Notes under the pieces: model-generated
What the model was told of the DNA's origin: nothing
The model's input: only the letters and a program-made list of their open reading frames with translations
Database searches by the model: none
Made by a program: the position numbers and the translations under genes
Shown: piece by piece, positions 18,056-26,163 of the stretch
Numbering within the stretch: position 1 is the stretch's first letter
Layout: the number at the start of each line of letters is the position of its first letter
Source of the DNA: Pedobacter cryoconitis
GTDB taxonomy: Bacteria; Bacteroidota; Bacteroidia; Sphingobacteriales; Sphingobacteriaceae
Direction of reading: 5' to 3'
Assembly: GCF_003259615.1 (NCBI RefSeq)
Contig: NZ_QLLR01000002.1
Coordinates: forward strand, 124,001-188,000
DNA length: 64,000 nucleotides

Positions 18056-19246
18056 ATGAATAAATCAATATTTAAACCTTTAGTCTTCGCCTCAGGACTA
18101 TTACTAACATCCACTTTTGGATTTGCTCAGGATAACCTGGTAAATTCTTTAAAAAACAATCAATCTGCAAACAGTACTTCAGGATTTAAATTCACAGATG
18201 TGATTAACCTTGAAAATACTTCTGTTAAAAACCAGGGGTCTTCAGGAACTTGCTGGAGCTACTCTACAAACTCTTTCCTGGAATCAGAAATGATCAGAAT
18301 GGGTAAACAGCCTGTAGCTTTATCAGAAATGTTCTCCGCACGTAACGTTTATGTAGAAAAAGGTAAGAACTACGTACGTATGCACGGTGCAGTTTCTTTA
18401 GGAGACGGTGGTGCTTTGCATGATGTAATCAATATGTACAGAAAATACGGTGCAGTTCCACAAGTAAACTACACAGGATTAAACTATGGTACTAAAATCA
18501 ATAAGCTGAGTGAAATGGGTTCAATCACTACCGGCATATTAGAAGCTGTAGTTAAAAACAAAACCTTGACACCAAACTGGCAGAAAGCTTATACAGGAGC
18601 AATTGACTCTTATTTAGGCCAGGTTCCGGAAAAATTCGATTACAAAGGTAAAAGCTATACCCCGCAAACTTTTGCAAAACAAGTAGTAGGTATTAATCCT
18701 GATGACTATGTAGAATTGTCTTCTTTCAACGATTATCCTTTTTACAGTAAATTCACTTTATTAGTACAAGATAACTGGTCATTTGACCAGGTTTACAACG
18801 TTCAAGTAAATGAAATCACTGACATCATTGATAACGCATTGAAAAACGGTTACTCTGTAGCCTGGGCTACTGATGTAAGTGAGAAATCTTTCTCTTACAA
18901 AAATGGTGTAGCTTATGTTCCTGCTAAACCCTATGAAGAAATGAATGAGCAGGAAAAAGCAACAATGTTCAGTGAGCCAAAACCAGAAATGGAAATTACT
19001 CAAGAGAACCGTCAGTTAGCTTTTGACAACTATGAAACTACAGATGATCACGGTATGCACATCGTTGGATCAGCTAAAGATCAAAATGGTAAAGAATACT
19101 ATATTGTTAAAAATTCATGGGGCGTAACCAATGACTACAAAGGTTATTTATACGTAACCAAGAACTATGTTAAATATAAAACTACTGCTTTCTTATTAAA
19201 CAAAGGTGGTATACCAGCAGCAATCAGAAAAAACCTGGGTATTTAA
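18056..19246 (+). CDS. Secreted C1 family cysteine peptidase (bleomycin hydrolase/PepC-like)
   Basis: The protein has 396 residues with a clear signal peptide (about 1-24, ending GFAQ). The papain-type catalytic centre is complete: Cys66 in NQGSSGTCWSYS, His in DDHGMHIVGSA and Asn in YIVKNSWG. The spacing and the ALSEMFSARNVYVEKG stretch match bleomycin hydrolase-type aminopeptidases rather than ordinary papains. A signal peptide is unusual for classical cytoplasmic PepC but common for Bacteroidota homologues, so it should act in the periplasm or outside. It is transcribed divergently from the cobW-like gene and ends at a strong bidirectional terminator. Confidence 0.9.
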   Translation: MNKSIFKPLVFASGLLLTSTFGFAQDNLVNSLKNNQSANSTSGFKFTDVINLENTSVKNQGSSGTCWSYSTNSFLESEMIRMGKQPVALSEMFSARNVYVEKGKNYVRMHGAVSLGDGGALHDVINMYRKYGAVPQVNYTGLNYGTKINKLSEMGSITTGILEAVVKNKTLTPNWQKAYTGAIDSYLGQVPEKFDYKGKSYTPQTFAKQVVGINPDDYVELSSFNDYPFYSKFTLLVQDNWSFDQVYNVQVNEITDIIDNALKNGYSVAWATDVSEKSFSYKNGVAYVPAKPYEEMNEQEKATMFSEPKPEMEITQENRQLAFDNYETTDDHGMHIVGSAKDQNGKEYYIVKNSWGVTNDYKGYLYVTKNYVKYKTTAFLLNKGGIPAAIRKNLGI

Positions 19247-19252
19247 TCCATT

Positions 19253-19322
19253 ATAACAATACATAAAAAAGGGGTTAAAAGTATCATATGATACTTTTAA
19301 CCCCTTTTTTATGTATTGTTAT
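19253..19322. terminator. 70-bp perfect palindrome, bidirectional terminator
   Basis: Each arm is 35 bp and the two match at every position around the centre between 19287 and 19288. The core is GGGGTTAAAAGTATC with its complement, flanked by A6 and T6 runs. It fills the gap between the convergent C1 peptidase gene and rpiA, so each strand sees a long stem followed by a T-run. It touches the first base of the rpiA stop codon. Confidence 0.9.
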
Positions 19323-20008
19323 TAACCCTTGCTGATCACCCGCGTTCCACCCGATCCGGCAATTACCGCTTTAGCAGCCATTCCATAAAACAGCGAATGA
19401 TCCACCACACCCGGGATCATTTTTATCGCCACATTTAAGGCACTTAATTCAGGCAGTTCCGTAAAATGAATATCTGCCAGTAAATTACCATGATCAGAAA
19501 TCAGCGCCCCATCTTTTTGACTGCTCATTCTTAATTTTACAACTGACTCCGGATAAACTGAATGAATATGTTTCAGAACAACCGGTAACGCTTCCTGCAG
19601 AATTTCTATAACCAAAGGATAAGTATGATCCAGCTTAGTGACCATTTTACCCTCATCCCCTATTAAAATAAAGGTGGAAGCCATGGAGGCAAGGATCTTT
19701 TCACTCGTATGGATCCCCCCGCCGCTTTTCAATGCGTTCAGCGCAGAATCAAACTGATCACAACCATCAAAGTAAATATCCAGCTTTGACAATGCACTGG
19801 AATACAATACATTCAAACCTTTTTCAAGCAGGTAAGCGCGCGTTTTAAACGAAGAAGAGACAAACTTCAAAGATGCGGCAAATTCCTGCTGCGCGCTGAT
19901 TACATTCACTAAATGTACAATCGTACTGCCAGCGCCTAAACCAATAGTTTGTCCCTCTTTTATAAAATCTAAAGAAGCTTTAGCAGCTTCCAATTTGTAA
20001 TCAATCAT
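19322..20008 (-). CDS. rpiA: Ribose-5-phosphate isomerase A
   Basis: The protein has 228 residues. It converts ribose-5-phosphate and ribulose-5-phosphate in the pentose phosphate pathway. Signature motifs are GLGAGSTIVHLV near residue 20, the DGCDQFD version of the DGADE motif, and SGGGIHTSEKILA for the usual GGGGAL-x-x-EK-I. The ATG at 20008 (MIDYKLEAAKASLDF) fits the family start. Upstream ATGs at 20053 and 20077 would overlap the divergent oxidoreductase start, and the extra residues do not look like RpiA. The Cys and Gln substitutions in the DGADE motif deviate from the enterobacterial enzyme. Confidence 0.9.
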   Translation of the reverse strand: MIDYKLEAAKASLDFIKEGQTIGLGAGSTIVHLVNVISAQQEFAASLKFVSSSFKTRAYLLEKGLNVLYSSALSKLDIYFDGCDQFDSALNALKSGGGIHTSEKILASMASTFILIGDEGKMVTKLDHTYPLVIEILQEALPVVLKHIHSVYPESVVKLRMSSQKDGALISDHGNLLADIHFTELPELSALNVAIKMIPGVVDHSLFYGMAAKAVIAGSGGTRVISKG

Positions 20009-20051
20009 CTGAATCGAATTAGTATCCGCGCTAAATTTAATATATTTATCC

Positions 20052-21068
20052 ATGCAAGAACCTATAAAAACAGGCATATTATCCTTTGGAATGTCTGGAA
20101 AGTTATTTCACGCCCCATTCGTCGCTGCACATCCCGGATTTGAATTGTACGCAGTAGTAGAAAGATCAGAAAAAACAGCGCAGCTCCGTTTTCCGGAAAT
20201 CAAGAGCTATAACACTGTAGATGAACTTATTGCAGACCCGTCCATCGAACTGGTCATCATCAACACTCCAAACTACACCCACTTTGAATTTGCGCAAAAA
20301 GCCCTTCGTGCCGGTAAACATGTTTTAGTAGAAAAACCATTTACAGTGACCGTAGCAGAAGCCAAATTGCTTTTTAAAGAGGCAAAAGAACATAACCTTC
20401 ATATCCTTCCCTACCAAAACCGCCGTTACGACAGCGATTTTTTAGCCGCAAAAGAGATCGTAGAAAGTAAAAAACTAGGACAACTCGTGGAAGCGCATAT
20501 CCGTTACGACAGATACCGGTATACCATCGGGCCTAAAGTATTTAAAGAAACACCAATGCCAGGCAGCGGTTTATTATATGACCTTGGCCCTCACCTGCTG
20601 GATATGGTATTTGCCCTGTTCGGAGAGCCATTATCCTGGACTAAAACATTAGGCTACTACCGTCCTGGCACACAAGTAGATGATTATGCCTGTCTGCATT
20701 TAAAATATTCTGATAACCTGCAGGTATTTATTACCATGAGTATGCTCGTTGTAGAACAGCAGCCCGCATTTGTGATCAACGGAACAAAAGGTTCTTATTT
20801 CAAACACCGTTCAGACATACAGGAAACGCAGCTGTTAAAAAACATGGACCCTAATGATCCTTTATATGGTATTGAATTGCCAGGAAAAGAAGGTATTCTG
20901 AGTACGATTGATGCAGGTGGCCAAATCACAAAAATCAGCATTCCGCCAGGCAAAGCATCCTATCTGAACTTATTCGAGGCAGTTTATCAAACCATAAGGG
21001 CAAATCAACCCTATCCCGTACAACAAGAACAGATTATCCGCCAGTTGACCATACTGGAAAGTAAATAA
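20052..21068 (+). CDS. Gfo/Idh/MocA family oxidoreductase
   Basis: The protein has 338 residues. The N-terminal Rossmann domain has GILSFGMSGKLFHAPF in the nucleotide-binding position. The hallmark HVLVEKPFTVTVAEA motif (residues about 93-107) contains the E-K-P of the family, and PYQNRRYDSDF is the following conserved segment. A C-terminal GFO_IDH_MocA_C domain completes the chain. Such enzymes oxidise or reduce sugars and cyclitols with NAD(P); the substrate is not predictable. It is divergent from rpiA with only 43 bp between the starts. Confidence 0.88.
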   Translation: MQEPIKTGILSFGMSGKLFHAPFVAAHPGFELYAVVERSEKTAQLRFPEIKSYNTVDELIADPSIELVIINTPNYTHFEFAQKALRAGKHVLVEKPFTVTVAEAKLLFKEAKEHNLHILPYQNRRYDSDFLAAKEIVESKKLGQLVEAHIRYDRYRYTIGPKVFKETPMPGSGLLYDLGPHLLDMVFALFGEPLSWTKTLGYYRPGTQVDDYACLHLKYSDNLQVFITMSMLVVEQQPAFVINGTKGSYFKHRSDIQETQLLKNMDPNDPLYGIELPGKEGILSTIDAGGQITKISIPPGKASYLNLFEAVYQTIRANQPYPVQQEQIIRQLTILESK

Positions 21069-21072
21069 CAAC

Positions 21073-21108
21073 AAAAGGGCCGTATTATTCAAAAAATACG
21101 GCCCTTTT
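21073..21108. terminator. Bidirectional Rho-independent terminator
   Basis: Arms 21073-21086 (AAAAGGGCCGTATT) and 21095-21108 pair perfectly over 14 bp with an 8-nt loop, flanked by A and T runs on both sides. It separates the convergent oxidoreductase and thioesterase genes. Confidence 0.9.
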
Positions 21109-21127
21109 TACGAAACAACAATAAAAC

Positions 21128-21514
21128 TTATTTAATAATTGCTGTAGGTTTTTTATGTTCATCAATCGCTACAAAGGAGAATTCACCAGTCACCGCTTTT
21201 TCACGATCCTCACAATACATCTGCTCCACATAGATCTCCACCTTTACTTTCATACTAGTATTTCCAATATGACTTACCGTACCAACCAGTTCAACAATTG
21301 TTCCGGCAGGAATAGGCATTTTAAAATCTATACGGTCACTGCTTACGGTAACCATTCTCTGGCGGCTGAATCTTGTGGCGGTGATAAAGGCCACCTCGTC
21401 CATCATGTGCATGGCTGTTCCGCCAAATAAAGTATCATAGTGATTGGTAGTATTAGGGAATACGGCTTTAAAAATTCGGGTTTCTGATGCTTTAATCTTT
21501 TCTTCTATAGTCAT
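21128..21514 (-). CDS. Acyl-CoA thioesterase (hotdog fold, YciA/BACH-like)
   Basis: The protein has 128 residues, one 4HBT hotdog domain. The segment TLFGGTAMHMMDEVAFITATRFS is the characteristic helix with the G-G-x-x-M-x-x-x-D active-site pattern of this thioesterase group. SDRIDFKMPIPAGTIVELVG is the following strand pair. It hydrolyses acyl-CoA to free fatty acid and CoA; chain-length preference is not predictable. It is followed by the metE gene on the same strand but probably has its own expression, since metE lies upstream and ends in a terminator-like hairpin. Confidence 0.88.
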   Translation of the reverse strand: MTIEEKIKASETRIFKAVFPNTTNHYDTLFGGTAMHMMDEVAFITATRFSRQRMVTVSSDRIDFKMPIPAGTIVELVGTVSHIGNTSMKVKVEIYVEQMYCEDREKAVTGEFSFVAIDEHKKPTAIIK

Positions 21515-21535
21515 TTTTGTATTTTATATATATTA

Positions 21536-21570
21536 AAAAACGGATGACCTGCAAACAGACCACCCGTTTA
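21536..21570 (-). terminator. Terminator of metE
   Basis: On the minus strand AAACGGGTG and CATCCGTTT pair around a loop of about 14 nt (with one G-T pair), followed by a T6 run at 21535-21540. It lies directly after the metE stop codon. Confidence 0.65.
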
Positions 21571-21573
21571 AGG

Positions 21574-23904
21574 CTACAAACTTACTGGTTCTTTTACAGA
21601 TAAACGCAATTCTTTTGCAGCTTCAACCATTTCGATCAAGGCTTTTTTAGTTTCATCCCAATGGCGTGTTTTTAAACCACAATCCGGATTAACCCATAAC
21701 TGGGCAGCCGGGATCACAGCTTTTGCTTTTTTCAGTAAATTGACCATTTCTTCCTTCGAAGGAACCCTTGGCGAGTGAATATCGTAAACGCCCGGGCCAA
21801 TTTCATTCGGATAATTGAAATCTGCAAAAGCATCCAGCAATTCCATTTGTGAGCGTGAACATTCAATTGTGATTACATCTGCATCCATGTCTGCGATATG
21901 CTGAATAATATCATTGAACTCTGAATAACACATATGCGTGTGAATCTGTGTTTCATCACGTACCCCGCTTGCAGAAATCCGGAAAGCCTGAACTGCCCAC
22001 TTCAAATAGTCCTGCCAATCTGATTTGCGCAAAGGTAAACCCTCACGAATTGCAGGCTCATCAATCTGAATGATCTTAATACCAGCAGTTTCCAGATCAC
22101 AAACCTCATCACGGATAGCTAAAGCAATTTGCTTACAAGTCAGTGAACGCGGCTGATCGTTTCTTACAAATGACCACTGTAAAATAGTTACAGGCCCCGT
22201 TAACATCCCTTTAACCCATTTACTGGTCAGCGACTGCGCATAAGAAGACCACCTTACGGTCATTGGCGCAGGGCGATACACATCCCCAAATATAATCGGA
22301 GGTTTCACGCAGCGGCTGCCATAACTCTGTACCCAGCCATTTTTAGTGAAAACAAATCCAGCAAGCTGTTCCCCAAAATATTCAACCATGTCATTCCGCT
22401 CAAACTCCCCGTGAACAAGCACATCAATGCCCGTATCTTCCTGAAAACGGATTGTTTCTTCGGTTTCTTCTTCAATCAGCTTATCATATTCTGCCTGCGT
22501 TAAATCACCCTTCTTGAATTTAGCTCTCCAGCTGCGCACCTCAGGAGTCTGCGGGAAAGAACCAATTGTAGTGGTTGGGAATAATGGCAAGTTTAAAGCC
22601 TGCTGTTGTGCAATTTTACGGTTTGAATAAGCAGTTAACCTGTTCTCTTGCTTTTCAGTTACTCCAGCAACACGGTTTTTCACCGCATCATTATGAATTA
22701 AGGCTGAAGTTCTGCGGCTTTGATTTGCAGTTACATTAGCCTTTAAAGCTGTAATTGCAGCAGCAGCAGGATCCTGACCGGCCAATTGTTTCAAATGAAC
22801 AATTTCGTCCACTTTCTGACGGGCAAAAGCAAGCCATTGTTTAACCTCAGGTTTCAGCGTTTTCTCATTCGTCTCTAAAGTTAAATCACATGGAGAGTGA
22901 ATCAACGAACAAGAAGGAGAAACTAAAATCCTGTCCGCCCCTATTTTTTCTACAGCCAGATTTAACTGTGAAAGTGACTGCTGGAAATCATTTTTCCAGA
23001 TATTTCTTCCATCCACTACCCCCAAAGACAATTGTAAATGGTTAGGAATAGCTGCCAGCACACGCTCTAATTGCTCAGGAGCTCTCACCAGGTCAATATG
23101 TAATGCAGTAACCGGCAATGACGCTGCAAGCTCCAGGTTATCTTTTAAGCCTTCAAAATAAGTAGCTAAAAGAACCTTCACCTTTGGAAACTGTTTTTTG
23201 ATCTCCTGATAAACATAAGTATAAGCATCTTTTTCCTGCTGCGTTAAATCCAGCACAAGGAAAGGCTCATCAAACTGTACCCACTCTACCTGCTGGTCCG
23301 CTAACTCTTTTAAGATTTCCAGGTATACTGGTAACAGGTTTTTGATCAGTTCAATTCTGTGGAAACCTTCTTGTTTTTCTTTACCTAAAAGCAAATAAGA
23401 AACAGGGCCGATAATTACCGGTTTGGTTTTTATACCCAAACGTTTCGCCTCATTATATTCATTGATGATTTTCTGAGAAAAAAGCTTGAAGGTCTGATCC
23501 TTATGGAATTCCGGCACAATATAATGGTAGTTGGTATCAAACCACTTGGTCATTTCCATGGCAGTAATATCAATACCATCTTTCTGATACCCCCTTGCCA
23601 TGGCAAAATAAAGATCCAGCTCCGTATTGGCCTTGTTTAAAATAACTTCCTGATAGCGTTTTGGAATTGCGCCTACTGTTAGAGAAAGATCCAGTACCTG
23701 GTCATAAAAAGAGAAATCATTGGAAGGAACAAGATCTATTCCTGCTTCCTGCTGAAGCTTCCAGTTCGTGGTACGGATTTCTTTTCCTGCTTGTAACAGG
23801 TTTTCGATAGGTGTTTTGCCCGACCAGTAAAGTTCACTGGCTTTTTTGAGTTCTCTGCTGCTACCTATTCGCGGATAGCCAAGATTGTTTGTTAGCATTT
23901 TCAT
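21574..23904 (-). CDS. metE: Cobalamin-independent methionine synthase
   Basis: The protein has 776 residues. It transfers a methyl group from 5-methyltetrahydropteroyl-triglutamate to homocysteine. The N-terminal half begins with NLGYPRIGSSRELKKA, the MetE start signature. The C-terminal barrel carries the zinc ligands: His and Cys in IHTHMCYSEF and the final Cys in VNPDCGLKTR. IGSFPQTPEVR is another conserved block. ATGs at 23904 and 23898 are both possible. A cobalamin riboswitch lies upstream, so expression should fall when B12 is available, favouring a B12-dependent synthase encoded elsewhere. Confidence 0.96.
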   Translation of the reverse strand: MKMLTNNLGYPRIGSSRELKKASELYWSGKTPIENLLQAGKEIRTTNWKLQQEAGIDLVPSNDFSFYDQVLDLSLTVGAIPKRYQEVILNKANTELDLYFAMARGYQKDGIDITAMEMTKWFDTNYHYIVPEFHKDQTFKLFSQKIINEYNEAKRLGIKTKPVIIGPVSYLLLGKEKQEGFHRIELIKNLLPVYLEILKELADQQVEWVQFDEPFLVLDLTQQEKDAYTYVYQEIKKQFPKVKVLLATYFEGLKDNLELAASLPVTALHIDLVRAPEQLERVLAAIPNHLQLSLGVVDGRNIWKNDFQQSLSQLNLAVEKIGADRILVSPSCSLIHSPCDLTLETNEKTLKPEVKQWLAFARQKVDEIVHLKQLAGQDPAAAAITALKANVTANQSRRTSALIHNDAVKNRVAGVTEKQENRLTAYSNRKIAQQQALNLPLFPTTTIGSFPQTPEVRSWRAKFKKGDLTQAEYDKLIEEETEETIRFQEDTGIDVLVHGEFERNDMVEYFGEQLAGFVFTKNGWVQSYGSRCVKPPIIFGDVYRPAPMTVRWSSYAQSLTSKWVKGMLTGPVTILQWSFVRNDQPRSLTCKQIALAIRDEVCDLETAGIKIIQIDEPAIREGLPLRKSDWQDYLKWAVQAFRISASGVRDETQIHTHMCYSEFNDIIQHIADMDADVITIECSRSQMELLDAFADFNYPNEIGPGVYDIHSPRVPSKEEMVNLLKKAKAVIPAAQLWVNPDCGLKTRHWDETKKALIEMVEAAKELRLSVKEPVSL

Positions 23905-24096
23905 TGCTTTTTAAATGATAAAAAAATCAGTTAAAAGCTCTTTAAGCTAAATGTTCACAATGTTTTACAAAGAAGGAGAGATTAAATATATACGCACCAG
24001 CAACCATTAAACGTAATACATACGCTGACAGCAGCAATTAAAAACGCATCATATCTGATCAAAAGCTTCAATTCGCGAAAGCATTGTCAATTCGAA

Positions 24097-24262
24097 ACAG
24101 GCAGGTCTCCTGACTTGTAACATTTTTGCCATCCTTCCCATCTTTAAAAGACAGTGGATATTATTCCGGCAAAAACTGTGAAGTTACTTACAGTTGCGCG
24201 ACAGCTCGTGATTTGCACACGATTCCCTATTAATCTGCGTTAAGCAGAACCTTTTCCGGTTG
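24097..24262 (-). ncRNA. Cobalamin riboswitch upstream of metE
   Basis: On the minus strand the element contains the conserved core in order: a GGTTCTGC stem, TAGGGAATCGTGTGCAAATC, GCGCAACTGTAA, CCACTGTC, GATGGGAAGG, and the B12 box AAGTCAGGAGACCTGCC at about 24100-24117. This layout is specific to adenosylcobalamin-type riboswitches. About 190 nt separate the B12 box from the metE start. No clear intrinsic terminator was seen there, so the mode of control (translation or transcription) is open. Boundaries are approximate. Confidence 0.93.
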
Positions 24263-24295
24263 ATGAAGAAAAAATAGTAAAGAACTTAATCAACT

Positions 24296-24303
24296 CAAAT
24301 ATA
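24296..24303 (-). promoter_or_regulatory. Candidate -7 box for the metE riboswitch transcript
   Basis: The minus strand reads TATATTTG, a full match to TAnnTTTG, about 35 nt upstream of the first riboswitch stem. No TTG was found at the expected -33 distance. Confidence 0.45.
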
Positions 24304-24333
24304 AATGAAATTAGATTGCGTTGGTCAGGAAAA

Positions 24334-25338
24334 TCAGTTTTTCTCTGAATTAGCTAAAACACGTTCAATCAAACTTAACTCATCTGCGCTAAACGAAAGC
24401 TGATCAAGACATTTAATTGAATCCGCAAGCTGTTCAGGTCTGCTGGCCCCTACCAAAACAGAAGTGATCCGCTCGTCTCTCAAAATCCAGGATAGTGCCA
24501 TTTGTGCCAGGCTCTGTCCACGTTTAACCGCGAGAGTATTTAATTCCTGTAACTGCTGAAGACGTTCGCCAGTAATCTGATTTTCCTGTAAGAACCCATG
24601 CGGTTTTGCCGCTCTTGAATCTTCAGGAATACCGTGCAGGTATTTATTGGTCAGTAAGCCTTGAGCTAATGGCGAGAAAGGAATACATCCTACCCCCTGT
24701 TCACCCAGCAAATCCAATAACCCACCTTCTATCCATCTTTCAAACATAGAATATTTAGGCTGATGGATTAAGCAGGGTGTACCCAGCTCTTTCAAAATGC
24801 GTAAAGCTTCAGCCGCCTCAGCTGCAGGATAATTTGAAATCCCAACATAGAGCGCTTTGCCCTGGCGCACCATCAAATCAAGTGTACCCATGGTTTCCTC
24901 CAGTGGTGTTTCAGGGTCCGGACGATGGTGATAAAAAATATCAACATAATCAAGCCCCATACGTTTTAAACTCTGGTCAAGGCTGGAAACTAAATATTTT
25001 TTAGAACCCCAGTCCCCATAAGGGCCATCCCACATCGTATAACCCGCTTTAGAAGAAATGATCAGTTCATCCCGGTAAGCCGGGAAATCCTGTTTGAAGA
25101 TCGTACCGAAGTTTTCTTCTGCCGATCCCGGAGGCGGGCCATAATTATTGGCGAGGTCAAAATGTGTGATTCCACTATCAAAAGCGAGTTTCAGAATATT
25201 TCTGGAATTTTCCAGCTGATCCACGTATCCGAAATTATGCCACAATCCTAAAGATATGGCAGGTAATTTTAAACCGCTTTTACCGCAACGGCGGTATTGC
25301 ATTTTGGTATAACGTTCAGGGTTGGCAATATATGGCAT
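24334..25338 (-). CDS. Aldo/keto reductase (L-glyceraldehyde 3-phosphate reductase-like, YghZ group)
   Basis: The protein has 334 residues. It begins with the YghZ-type leader (YTKMQYRRCGKSGLKLPAISLGLWHNFG). The AKR catalytic residues are in order: Asp and Tyr in HFDLANNYGPPPGSAEENFG, Lys in IISSKAGYTMW, and His in DIFYHHRPDPETPLEE. VGASRPEQL is the C-terminal NADPH-binding segment. E. coli YghZ reduces L-glyceraldehyde-3-phosphate and methylglyoxal; the same activity is inferred here from overall similarity. Confidence 0.9.
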   Translation of the reverse strand: MPYIANPERYTKMQYRRCGKSGLKLPAISLGLWHNFGYVDQLENSRNILKLAFDSGITHFDLANNYGPPPGSAEENFGTIFKQDFPAYRDELIISSKAGYTMWDGPYGDWGSKKYLVSSLDQSLKRMGLDYVDIFYHHRPDPETPLEETMGTLDLMVRQGKALYVGISNYPAAEAAEALRILKELGTPCLIHQPKYSMFERWIEGGLLDLLGEQGVGCIPFSPLAQGLLTNKYLHGIPEDSRAAKPHGFLQENQITGERLQQLQELNTLAVKRGQSLAQMALSWILRDERITSVLVGASRPEQLADSIKCLDQLSFSADELSLIERVLANSEKN

Positions 25339-25350
25339 AAAAAAAGGGTC

Positions 25351-25380
25351 AAAAAAAAGAGGGTAATGAAACCCCCTCTT
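25351..25380 (-). terminator. Terminator of the Hc1-like gene
   Basis: On the minus strand AAGAGGGGG pairs with CCCTCTT around TTTCATTA, followed by a T8 run. It lies 20 bp after the stop codon of the small Hc1-like gene. Confidence 0.75.
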
Positions 25381-25400
25381 CCGGTAAGGTTGTGCTAAAT

Positions 25401-25580
25401 TTATTTAGCTGTGTTTTTTTTCTCAGTTACTTCAGCACGAATGTCCTGAGCAAGAACTTTTAAATCCTGCATCGCTTTACGTACTCTTGTCCCTGCTGCA
25501 CTGTTACCTGCAGAATAAAACTTCTCAGCATCAACTTCAACAGAAGCAAGCAATTCTTTTAGTTTTGAAAATTTTTCCAT
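25401..25580 (-). CDS. Histone H1-like small DNA-binding protein (Hc1 family)
   Basis: The protein has 59 residues, from an ATG at 25580 to a TAA at 25401-25403. It reads MEKFSKLKELLASVEVDA with a central KFYSAGNSAAGTRVRKAMQD and a lysine-rich end (TEKKNTAK). The GN-x-A-A-G-T-R-x-R-K block is the hallmark of the short Hc1-type proteins abundant in Bacteroidota, named after the chlamydial histone-like protein. It is thought to bind DNA, though the Bacteroidota forms lack the long lysine tail of chlamydial Hc1. A -7 box lies 22 bp upstream and a terminator follows. Confidence 0.88.
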   Translation of the reverse strand: MEKFSKLKELLASVEVDAEKFYSAGNSAAGTRVRKAMQDLKVLAQDIRAEVTEKKNTAK

Positions 25581-25602
25581 GTTTTAATTTTTTATACAGC
25601 GC

Positions 25603-25610
25603 CAAATATA
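25603..25610 (-). promoter_or_regulatory. Candidate -7 box of the Hc1-like gene
   Basis: The minus strand reads TATATTTG, a full TAnnTTTG match, 22 bp upstream of the ATG at 25580. No TTG was found at the expected -33 spacing. Confidence 0.5.
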
Positions 25611-25800
25611 TAACTTTTGAGAAATAAACACATAGAACATCATTTTAATTGCCATTATATTGATAAATAAGCTATAAACGTCTTTTTCAGGTATCAGAAA
25701 AATGACGCTGTAATTTCATACCATTCACATATTGTAGCTATTTTTGTTCACAGAATAATCAATGATCTTCAACAAAACAAAGAACAGGATATAAAGCCTT

Positions 25801-26163
25801 ATGAATAAAAAGATATTAGTATTGGAGAAGAACAGAGATATTCTTGAACTGATTAATATTGTGCTTACTGAGGAAGGTTATGATGTTGACTTATTGTCGT
25901 CAGAAAAAGAAATATTTGACCATATCAGAGATTTTCAGCCCGATATTATTCTGCTCGATGTGATCAGCCCGACCGAAGAAGGAACAGCCTTATGCAAGAC
26001 TATCAAAGCTGCAGAAGCTTCCAGCCATATTCCTGTCATCGTTTTATCGACTCATCCTAAATCAGAGGTAGTGAAAGAGATATGTGCAGATGAAGTTGTT
26101 GCTAAACCTTTTGATATCTCTTTCTTACTCTCTACTATAGAACACTATTTGATCAGTGCCTAA
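25801..26163 (+). CDS. Stand-alone response regulator receiver domain (CheY-like)
   Basis: The protein has 120 residues, a single receiver domain with no output domain. The phospho-acceptor Asp is in DIILLDVISP (about residue 52) and the switch Lys is in VVAKPFDI. The N-terminal acidic pair that binds Mg2+ (normally D-D or E-D) is VLEKNRDI here, with one acid only, which may weaken phosphorylation. No kinase gene lies nearby. The stop overlaps that of the convergent TPR gene by four bases. Confidence 0.85.
   Translation: MNKKILVLEKNRDILELINIVLTEEGYDVDLLSSEKEIFDHIRDFQPDIILLDVISPTEEGTALCKTIKAAEASSHIPVIVLSTHPKSEVVKEICADEVVAKPFDISFLLSTIEHYLISA

Noticed and set aside
23905..24096. Possible leader peptide of about 21 codons between the riboswitch and metE
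   Set aside because: The short frame has no run of Met codons, no coding bias and no clear hairpin pair for attenuation.
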